A DNA stretch of 5,130 bases, from contig DATDRM010000239.1 in assembly GCA_035291705.1 (NCBI GenBank), positions 1-5,130 of the forward strand, in the 5' to 3' direction. Each line of letters begins with the position of its first letter. Positions within the stretch are counted from its first letter, which is position 1. Of this stretch, positions 1-4,962 are shown in pieces. Under the pieces are notes generated by a model. The model was not told the DNA's origin and did no database searches. It saw only the letters and a program-made list of their open reading frames with translations. This DNA comes from DATDRM01 sp035291705. Lineage in GTDB: Bacteria > Chloroflexota > Anaerolineae > Anaerolineales > UBA4823. A program made the position numbers and the translations under genes.

Positions 1-51
1 GTTTCCATACTACATTTCATTCTTTCCGGGATCTTTGGCCCCCCCAAACGC
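1..51 (-). other. Intergenic 3' flank of the membrane-protein gene with a short G/C hairpin
   Basis: This stretch lies downstream of the membrane-protein stop codon. On the minus strand it holds TTTGG, a run of Gs, then CCAAA (about 35-49 on the plus strand), which could fold into a five-base-pair stem. No run of Ts follows on the transcript side, so it does not meet the usual description of an intrinsic terminator. It could be a processing or stabilising hairpin, or chance. No coding sequence is seen here, and the window edge prevents further reading. Confidence 0.2.
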
Positions 52-1167
52 TTAGTTCTGGCCAACCTCCAGTGCGACTGTCTCAAGAGCTTTCAATTCA
101 CGATAGGTCAACGTCCAGACACTCGATTGAAAGATTTGTCCCCAGCCGCCCACCAGCAGGATCGGAGAGAAAGCTACGACGAAGAAGAATGGTAGGCCGA
201 TGATGGCGGCGAAGATCCACGGCCAGTAATCAGGTGCGGAGAGCAGGCTGGCAACACCTGCGGTCAATAGAGTTGGCGCGATCGCCACAACCAAGCCACC
301 CACCGCGGTGATGATGGAGACGATCAGCAGGGGGAAGATTAAGATGAGGAAGGCGATGCTCCAGGCAATTTTGAGGCCGATCATCACCAGCCACATCAAG
401 CCAACGCTTTTCCACTGACGCTTCACCAGCGCCCACGCCATGCGCAGCGCTTCCAGCGCCCCCACGCCTTCGAGCACATTCATCCGCCAGGCGAAATTAC
501 GCAACACGTATAAAACCACCATCAGGATCACTGTGACGAAGATCAACAGGAAGGCCAGGCCACTGCCAGCGATGACACTGGTGATAATGGCCGATTCTAC
601 GCCGCCCATGAAGGCAGAGAAGATCCACCAGCCTACCAGACCGAGCACCACGAACAACACTAGCAGGGGGAGATGCACAACGAAGTTGACCAGGAACACC
701 CGCCACGCGGCGCGCGACCAGCCGTATCTCCAACCCTGCCGGAACCCGACCTTGACACCACTCTGCTCGTACTCATCCACCATGCGGATGGAGGCCGTCT
801 CTGCGATATAACGCAGGATGGCGGTCAGAATACTGAGCAGCAAGACCACCACGAAGAACGTGATTGCCACAGCAATGCCCATGTGGAACTCAACGGGATA
901 TTGCTCCTGCAACTTCTGAATGCCAGTTTGCATCTGTTGGAAAGCATCATTCATTTTTTCCGCGAAGGTATCACCCTGCAGGCCCTCCCAACCCTCCGGA
1001 ATGCTGGAGGGCTGGTTGCGTTGGCTATCGCTAATGGTGTATCTGCTGCTGTTGCCAAGATTGTTGCCACCCATAGCCAGGGCCAGGATGAAACCGAAAA
1101 CCCACAACATCCTGTAGTTCCACAGGATATGCCAGGAACGCTTCAGGATTTTTTGGATGTCTAACAT
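52..1167 (-). CDS. Multi-pass integral membrane protein of unknown function
   Basis: The product has 371 residues from the chosen ATG. It has about seven hydrophobic membrane segments, roughly at residues 14-32, 96-118, 157-182, 188-220, 246-275, 277-300 and 328-350. A polar loop of about 60 residues (33-95) is rich in Gln, Ser and Asn and probably lies outside the membrane. No catalytic motif or signal peptidase site is visible. The N-terminus (a Lys/Arg patch, then RSWHILWNYRMLWVFG) and later Trp-rich amphipathic stretches (GWRYGW near 135, AWALVKRQW near 234) suggest a repeated architecture like uncharacterised membrane families common in Chloroflexota. ATG at 1167 is chosen because AGGAG lies at 1180-1176, eight bases away. 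The upstream in-frame GTG at 1176 overlaps that site. The gene follows the sigma/anti-sigma pair by 69 bases on the same strand and may be co-transcribed with it. Function cannot be assigned; a transporter-like, sensor or envelope-stress role would be a guess. Confidence 0.85.
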   Translation of the reverse strand: MLDIQKILKRSWHILWNYRMLWVFGFILALAMGGNNLGNSSRYTISDSQRNQPSSIPEGWEGLQGDTFAEKMNDAFQQMQTGIQKLQEQYPVEFHMGIAVAITFFVVVLLLSILTAILRYIAETASIRMVDEYEQSGVKVGFRQGWRYGWSRAAWRVFLVNFVVHLPLLVLFVVLGLVGWWIFSAFMGGVESAIITSVIAGSGLAFLLIFVTVILMVVLYVLRNFAWRMNVLEGVGALEALRMAWALVKRQWKSVGLMWLVMIGLKIAWSIAFLILIFPLLIVSIITAVGGLVVAIAPTLLTAGVASLLSAPDYWPWIFAAIIGLPFFFVVAFSPILLVGGWGQIFQSSVWTLTYRELKALETVALEVGQN

Positions 1168-1175
1168 GCTACACA

Positions 1176-1180
1176 CTCCT
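1176..1180 (-). promoter_or_regulatory. Ribosome binding site deciding the membrane-protein start
   Basis: AGGAG on the minus strand is followed by an eight-base spacer and ATG at 1167. The competing GTG at 1176 begins with the last G of this motif and so cannot use it. This favours the shorter 371-residue product. Confidence 0.65.
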
Positions 1181-1200
1181 TTTTGATTTATTGCCTAACA

Positions 1201-1226
1201 TTCAAACGGTTACCACTCGTTTTGAA
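1201..1226 (-). repeat. Imperfect inverted repeat between anti-sigma and membrane-protein genes
   Basis: On the plus strand TTCAAACG (1201-1208) and CGTTTTGAA (1218-1226) are inverted copies, differing by one extra T, around a nine-base loop. In RNA from the minus strand this could form a stem of about eight pairs with one bulged A. It lies 34 bases before the chosen start of the membrane-protein gene. It could be an operator, an RNA processing site or a weak attenuator. No T-run follows, so termination is unlikely. Confidence 0.3.
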
Positions 1227-1236
1227 CCGATTGACA

Positions 1237-1869
1237 TTAGGATTGGGGAAAACTCACCGTAATTTGGGAGAGCTGATGCTGGTGACGTAGCCACCAGGAT
1301 AACAGCCAGCCCAAATAGGACACTGCCAAAATAGCCTGGGGGATCAGAATCCCCGCCAGCTGTTTTGTGAACAAATTGGCATCATTCAACGCTGATAAGA
1401 TTTCCCGCCCCAGAGCGCCCAGTTGGTTCCCGAACAGATTCATCACTGTGGCGAACCAATTCATCTGGAGCGGATTACCCTGCAACCAGGCCAAATTACC
1501 ACCGAGCAGACCAGTATCCGCTGCGAGCGTGACCACCGAACCGAGCAAAAGCGTGATATTGATGAAGAGCCAAATTCCGAGCAAACCGACCGGGATCAGC
1601 CACCAGCCGATTTTGAGCGCGTTGCGGGGTTGAGGCTGTTCGGATCCTCGCGGCATGCTGAGGGCGAGATTGGCGACGAAGCGCTCGGTAAGGAGAAAAT
1701 CACCATTGGGAGCGGTATCCTGCAGCAGGGCGGAGAGATTTCGTAGCTCATCCAGATTGGCCTGGCATGTGGCGCACTCGGCCAGATGTCCCTCGATCTG
1801 GTGCAAGCGCGCGCCGCGCAGTTCGCCATCGTGGTAGGCACCCAGCCATTCGGTGACATGATTAGCCAT
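1237..1869 (-). CDS. Zinc-binding (zf-HC2 type) membrane anti-sigma factor
   Basis: The product is a 210-residue anti-sigma factor predicted to bind and hold the ECF sigma factor encoded just upstream. The N-terminal domain has the ZAS/zf-HC2 signature: a YHDGEL segment (12-17), then H28-x3-C32-x2-C35, with a further His at 23. In this family such residues bind zinc and the domain clamps the sigma factor on the cytoplasmic side. Residues about 86-110 (WWLIPVGLLGIWLF) and 172-192 (ILIPQAILAVSYLGWLL) look like membrane helices. They leave about 60 residues (112-170) that would face outward, with a short cytoplasmic tail. ATG at 1869 is preferred: GGAG at 1880-1877 lies seven bases upstream, whereas the in-frame TTG at 1875 is only one base from it. 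The start overlaps the sigma stop by eight bases, which suggests translational coupling. The inducing signal and the release mechanism (proteolysis or zinc/redox change) cannot be read from the sequence. Confidence 0.88.
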   Translation of the reverse strand: MANHVTEWLGAYHDGELRGARLHQIEGHLAECATCQANLDELRNLSALLQDTAPNGDFLLTERFVANLALSMPRGSEQPQPRNALKIGWWLIPVGLLGIWLFINITLLLGSVVTLAADTGLLGGNLAWLQGNPLQMNWFATVMNLFGNQLGALGREILSALNDANLFTKQLAGILIPQAILAVSYLGWLLSWWLRHQHQLSQITVSFPQS

Positions 1870-2437
1870 TTTCAATCTCCATCTGGATAAAGTGCGGTTG
1901 CAAAGATCGCTTCAACTGGTGGCGGGCATAGTTCAGGCGTGACATTACCGTGCCCAAGGGGATATCGAGCGCGGCGGCGATTTCATGGTATGTGAGACCG
2001 CCATATTCGCGCAGCACCAGTACAGATCGGCTGGCTTCCGTCAGCGCGAGGATGGCTTGCTGAACAGCAACTGTGCGTTCTTTTTGTAAAAGTGCGGCTT
2101 CGGGGCCAGCCTGCGGATCTGGCATGGACAGGGTTTCGAAATCAGCGTCAGCGGTTTTAGTGTCGCGCCGGAGAACATCGAGCGCGGCATTGATGGCGAT
2201 GCGATAGAGCCAGTTGCGCAGTGAGGTACCGGGGCGAAAAGTTGGCAAGTGTAACCAGGCCTGGATGAAAGCATCCTGGGCTGCGTCTTGCGCCAGTTCC
2301 ACATCGCCGCACATACGATAGATCACATTGATAACGCCAGGATAGTGGTGGCGGACAAGTTCTCCGTAGGCATTGCGGTTACCGCTTTGGGCTTTTGCGA
2401 TCAGCGCCGCTTCGGTTTCCGCGTCAGGAATGACCAC
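1862..2437 (-). CDS. ECF (extracytoplasmic function) RNA polymerase sigma factor, sigma-70 family
   Basis: The product (191 residues from this start) directs RNA polymerase to a stress regulon. It has the two-domain ECF layout without region 3. Region 2 contains ELAQDAAQDAFIQAWLHL and GTSLRNWLYRIAINAALDVLR (about residues 47-90), the core-binding and -10 recognition part. After an acidic Pro-rich linker, region 4 (about 134-180) contains LVLREYGGLTYHEIAAAL and IPLGTVMSRLNYARHQLK, the helix-turn-helix that reads the -35 element. The open frame extends to a GTG at 2467 (ten more residues), directly after an in-frame TAA. That GTG has no ribosome binding site, whereas the GTG at 2437 has AAAGGAA at 2450-2444, six to seven bases upstream, so it is preferred. 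A candidate promoter would also start transcripts close to 2470. The gene overlaps the anti-sigma gene by eight bases, the classic paired arrangement. Its ECF subgroup cannot be fixed by eye. Confidence 0.92.
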   Translation of the reverse strand: MVIPDAETEAALIAKAQSGNRNAYGELVRHHYPGVINVIYRMCGDVELAQDAAQDAFIQAWLHLPTFRPGTSLRNWLYRIAINAALDVLRRDTKTADADFETLSMPDPQAGPEAALLQKERTVAVQQAILALTEASRSVLVLREYGGLTYHEIAAALDIPLGTVMSRLNYARHQLKRSLQPHFIQMEIENG

Positions 2438-2443
2438 TTGCTG

Positions 2444-2450
2444 TTCCTTT
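2444..2450 (-). promoter_or_regulatory. Ribosome binding site supporting the downstream sigma-factor start
   Basis: AAAGGAA on the minus strand stands about six bases before GTG at 2437. It lies inside the longer open frame that begins at 2467, where no comparable site exists. It therefore argues for the 191-residue sigma factor over the 201-residue version. Confidence 0.5.
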
Positions 2451-2478
2451 CGCGCGCTCTTACTCACTTAACGAAATT

Positions 2479-2503
2479 TACGTTGGATTTATTCGAAAGT
2501 TGG
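2479..2503 (-). promoter_or_regulatory. Candidate ECF-type autoregulatory promoter of the sigma gene
   Basis: On the minus strand CCAAC (2503-2499) is followed by exactly 16 bases and then CGTA (2482-2479). This matches the general form of ECF promoters (an AAC core at -35 and CGTA/CGTC at -10, about 16 bases apart), which ECF factors often use to transcribe their own operon. Transcription would begin near 2470, leaving a leader of about 33 bases before GTG at 2437. The upstream GG of the usual GGAAC is not present, and short motifs occur by chance, so this is tentative. Confidence 0.3.
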
Positions 2504-2597
2504 ATGAAAATGGAGTGTGTCACTTGATGCTCTATCCCATATACTGCCTTCAAGCCGGGACGAGGGGAAAACTAGCAAAAAGCAAGCAGCAATGAAC
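2504..2597 (-). other. Intergenic spacer between DprA-like and sigma-factor genes
   Basis: This non-coding stretch follows the DprA-like stop codon. It is T-rich on the minus strand just after the stop (GCTTGCTTTTTGC, then TTTTCCCC), but no stem precedes the T-runs, so no intrinsic terminator can be called. No convincing housekeeping promoter is seen. Transcription from the DprA-like gene into the sigma operon therefore cannot be excluded. Confidence 0.4.
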
Positions 2598-3578
2598 TTA
2601 AAGCAACCCCAATTGCTTCGGATGCGGTTTATCGACGGTTGCTTGTGCTTGTAACCAATCGCGCAGCTTCGATAAATGCTCGGGGAACGGGTGTGGAAAA
2701 GGCAGCGCGCCCTTTTGCAGCAGCCAGCGGTTGCCATCCGGCATGGCGGGATGTTCCAGGACGAAGACTGGCAGCCATCCGGCTTTGAGGGCTTCGGAAG
2801 CTCCGGCCCAGGTGCCGCCCGTCTCGGCGTCGCTGGCGACGACGATGGCGTAATCAGCCAGGGCGTAGATGAGCTTGTTGCGCCCCATGGCTGCGCCCAC
2901 TGAGAATCCAGCATTGGGCGAATAGGTCGTGACCAGGCACAAGTCACCGCGCTGGAGAGCGGAGCGGGTCCCAGGGGGACGGATGGCTCGCTCCAGGCTG
3001 TCGGCTAGGATACCCACCGCGGTACCGCGCGATTCGAGGGCGGCGTTCATACTGATCGTATCCACCCCCTTCGCTCCTCCTGAATAGAGCACCAGCCCAG
3101 AAAGCCCGCAGGCGTTGCCCACAAAAACGGCGCACGTCTGCCCGGCTTCGTCCAGGTGGCGCGAACCGACGACGGCGATGCCGGGCTGTCCGAGAAGCGC
3201 CCTCTCGCCCGCATAGAATAAAACGTTAGGGGCAGAGTCTTTCAACCGCTGGTGATAGCGTTGGGGGTAATCCACGTCGGGGCGGGTGAGGACATGGATG
3301 CCGACTGATTCCAGGCGTTCTAGTTCTATCGCCAGCGCGCCGCTGCGTTCCAACAGTCGCGCCAGGCGGGAAGCCTCGGCTTCAGTGAGCGCCAGTTGGT
3401 TCTGCAGCTCCATCACTCCCATGCCGAGCAGGTCACCTGGACGCAGGGAGGCCGCCTGGAGCTGGCGAACCAGTGGGTTCCACTCGCGCAGGGTGAGCGG
3501 TGCAGGGTCAGGATCGGACGGGAGTCCCAGACGAGAACAAAGAAGCACAATAACGAGAGAGTCGGGAGAAAGGGTCAT
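2598..3578 (-). CDS. DprA/Smf-like Rossmann (SLOG-type) nucleotide-binding protein, divergent
   Basis: The product has 326 residues. Recognisable DprA landmarks run in order: DVDYPQRYHQRL (101-112), AGERALLGQPGIAVVGSR (123-140), YSGGAKGVD (165-173), MGRNKLIYALADYAIVVAS (231-249), GGTWAGA (254-260) and a final GNRWLLQKGALPFP (282-295). Canonical DprA protects incoming single-stranded DNA and loads RecA during transformation. Here GRNRII is GRNKLI and the usual SG-S-TA region is GGTWAGA. No C-terminal winged-helix domain follows; the chain ends about 30 residues later. Residues 1-90 contain a helical region with Leu-rich and Glu-rich stretches. This form resembles the DprA-like proteins found beside PRTase/helicase genes in RqlHI/PsyrTA-type modules, so a nucleotide-sensing or antitoxin-like role is as plausible as DNA uptake. 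It starts in an ATGA overlap with the upstream ATPase stop and lacks a strong ribosome binding site, so it is probably translated by coupling. The gene is visibly richer in GC than the ATPase gene. Confidence 0.88.
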   Translation of the reverse strand: MTLSPDSLVIVLLCSRLGLPSDPDPAPLTLREWNPLVRQLQAASLRPGDLLGMGVMELQNQLALTEAEASRLARLLERSGALAIELERLESVGIHVLTRPDVDYPQRYHQRLKDSAPNVLFYAGERALLGQPGIAVVGSRHLDEAGQTCAVFVGNACGLSGLVLYSGGAKGVDTISMNAALESRGTAVGILADSLERAIRPPGTRSALQRGDLCLVTTYSPNAGFSVGAAMGRNKLIYALADYAIVVASDAETGGTWAGASEALKAGWLPVFVLEHPAMPDGNRWLLQKGALPFPHPFPEHLSKLRDWLQAQATVDKPHPKQLGLL

Positions 3579-4819
3579 GGGAATAACTGCCAGGGGTAGA
3601 TCATTTGTGGGTGGCTTGGCGTTCCAAACAAGCTAACAACCTGGGATACTCGGGCGGTTCCCGTCGAATCATCTCGCCAAAAGCGTTGTATCGGCTGAGG
3701 GATGGCTGGGGGAAAATGCATTTTGACTTCCACCGGTAACGGACCTTCAGGACGCTTGAGGATAAAATCGATCTCTTTTTTGTCGGTAGAACGCCAAAAG
3801 GCAACCATCTCGGGTCCAAAACGCTTGACCAGTTCAGCGAATATGCTGGTCTCAAAAACCGGGCCGAGCAGCTCTTTTTGCGGGCGCTTGAGCCAGAGCA
3901 TTTGCATCAGACCCGTGTCAAAGAAGAAGATTTTAGGGGTTTTGGAAATTTCTGAACGTAGATTTCGGGTGAAGGGGCGCACCAGACGCAAAATGTAAGT
4001 CTGTTCCAGTAACAACAGATAGCGTTCCACGGTCTGCTTAGCCAGGCCACAGGTGTTGCTGAGCTCGGCGATATTCAATAGATTCCCACTCTGCGAAGCC
4101 AGTATTTCCAGCAAGCGGTTGAACCGATTCACATCTTTGATCTCTGCCAGGTCGCGGATATCCTTACGAATGTAGGTGTCGATAATTTGTTGGATATACT
4201 TTTCCTTACGATCAAGCTCAGCAGTGAGCACGATCTTGGGATAACCTCCATAGAGAGCATATTCCAGGTAAAGCGCTTGAAGCTCCTGTATTTTCTTCTC
4301 GGTTTGGGGAACGCCCGGGACGAAGTTTACTCCTTTGAAAAGCAACATTTCCTGGAAGGAGAGGGGATAAATCTCATAATCGACCGTCCGGCCAACCAGG
4401 GAGTCTTTGAACTTGCTCTTCATCTCGAAGCTGGAAGACCCTGAAACGACGAGTTTGAGATACCTATGGTGATCGGCGATCAGCTTGAGAAACGAAGACG
4501 GGTCCGCCAGGTATTGGATTTCATCCACCAACACGAATAGCTTCTTGCCAGTCTGAGCAAAAGTGCTCAGATCGAAGCCTTCGCCGCGTATGTAATTCAG
4601 AAACTCATCCACACCGCGGTCGATCAGGGCCACAAAACGGCTGTCTTCCAGGTCAATGTACACCGTTTGTTCTGCCTGGTCGACCAATTGGTGTTGTAAA
4701 TACATCAGGATCGATGTTTTTCCGACCTGGCGCGCCCCATGGATAACGATCACATCGTCAGTGATCAGATAGCGGATTAGTTCATCCAAAACCTGGCGTT
4801 TGTAGATGGTCATTTCCAT
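3575..4819 (-). CDS. AAA_14 / DUF4143-type P-loop ATPase
   Basis: The product has 414 residues, the usual length for this family of stand-alone ATPases, which are widespread and often mobile but poorly understood. The ATPase part has Walker A GARQVGKTS (28-36), Walker B FVLVDEIQ (95-102), a sensor-like VVSGSSS (124-130) and GRTVDYEIYPLSF (143-155). The DUF4143 part follows with YGGYPKIV (190-197), IRKDIRDL (217-224), a winged-helix-like stretch (about 247-283) and FFFDTGLM (298-305). The C-terminus looks like a PD-(D/E)xK nuclease-type fold: E329, D351 within EIDFIL, and VEVK (363-366). Whether it cuts DNA is not known; many family members have not been shown to. ATG at 4819 is supported by GAGGTG at 4829-4824; a second ATG follows two codons later. 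It has its own near-consensus promoter and its stop overlaps the DprA-like start (ATGA). Its base composition (roughly half GC, locally below 40%) is lower than that of both neighbours, suggesting separate acquisition. Confidence 0.92.
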   Translation of the reverse strand: MEMTIYKRQVLDELIRYLITDDVIVIHGARQVGKTSILMYLQHQLVDQAEQTVYIDLEDSRFVALIDRGVDEFLNYIRGEGFDLSTFAQTGKKLFVLVDEIQYLADPSSFLKLIADHHRYLKLVVSGSSSFEMKSKFKDSLVGRTVDYEIYPLSFQEMLLFKGVNFVPGVPQTEKKIQELQALYLEYALYGGYPKIVLTAELDRKEKYIQQIIDTYIRKDIRDLAEIKDVNRFNRLLEILASQSGNLLNIAELSNTCGLAKQTVERYLLLLEQTYILRLVRPFTRNLRSEISKTPKIFFFDTGLMQMLWLKRPQKELLGPVFETSIFAELVKRFGPEMVAFWRSTDKKEIDFILKRPEGPLPVEVKMHFPPAIPQPIQRFWRDDSTGTARVSQVVSLFGTPSHPQMIYPWQLFP

Positions 4820-4823
4820 GCAT

Positions 4824-4829
4824 CACCTC
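4824..4829 (-). promoter_or_regulatory. Ribosome binding site of the ATPase gene
   Basis: GAGGTG on the minus strand stands four to six bases before ATG at 4819. It fits the first of the two in-frame ATGs (4819 and 4813) and lies about 15 bases downstream of the predicted transcription start. Confidence 0.6.
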
Positions 4830-4850
4830 AGCAAAAGGCAAGGTAACTTT

Positions 4851-4879
4851 ATTATAATTGTTAGAATAAGGAAAGTCAA
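4851..4879 (-). promoter_or_regulatory. Near-consensus sigma-70-type promoter for the ATPase/DprA-like operon
   Basis: On the minus strand TTGACT (-35, 4879-4874) is followed by exactly 17 bases and TATAAT (-10, 4856-4851). Only one base differs from the housekeeping consensus, and the surroundings are AT-rich. Transcription would start near 4844, giving a leader of about 25 bases that contains the ribosome binding site. No clear operator repeat overlaps it, so expression could be constitutive. It gives the ATPase and DprA-like genes a transcript independent of the upstream PRTase gene. Confidence 0.75.
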
Positions 4880-4962
4880 CTTGTATTTTTCTCGCAACAT
4901 TGGTCAGCCCACGAAGGATTTAGAGATTAGGAGGTGCTGCGAGTCTGTCAAGGTTGGATGGT
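4880..4962 (-). other. Spacer between PRTase stop and ATPase promoter
   Basis: This is non-coding on the minus strand. A TTGACA hexamer occurs at 4951-4946, but no acceptable -10 follows at 16-18 bases. No hairpin with a T-run is visible after the PRTase stop, so there is no intrinsic terminator to call and read-through into the ATPase gene is possible. Confidence 0.35.

Noticed and set aside
440..1164. Several plus-strand open frames (440-811, 673-1164, 920-1117) across the membrane-protein gene
   Set aside because: They lie opposite a clear membrane protein, have low-complexity composition without recognisable motifs, and lack ribosome binding sites. They are antisense shadows.
2523..2554. 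CTTGA ... TCAAG inverted arms in the spacer upstream of the sigma gene
   Set aside because: The five-base arms are separated by 22 bases, which is easily expected by chance, and there is no further symmetry.
2570..2597. T-rich stretch after the DprA-like stop as an intrinsic terminator
   Set aside because: No GC-rich inverted repeat precedes the Ts, so the required stem is missing.
2489..2947. A 152-codon minus-strand frame overlapping the end of the DprA-like gene
   Set aside because: It overlaps a gene with clear DprA motifs in another frame. Its own translation is Arg/Ser/Pro-rich with no family resemblance.
3286..3636. A 116-codon plus-strand frame opposite the DprA-like N-terminus
   Set aside because: Its Ser/Arg-rich translation is typical of the reverse strand of a GC-rich gene. 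It has no start signals or motif.
4920..4951. TTGACA at 4951-4946 (minus strand) as an additional promoter
   Set aside because: The best -10 at the right distance is TAATCT, which matches poorly. The TTGACT/TATAAT pair closer to the gene is far better.
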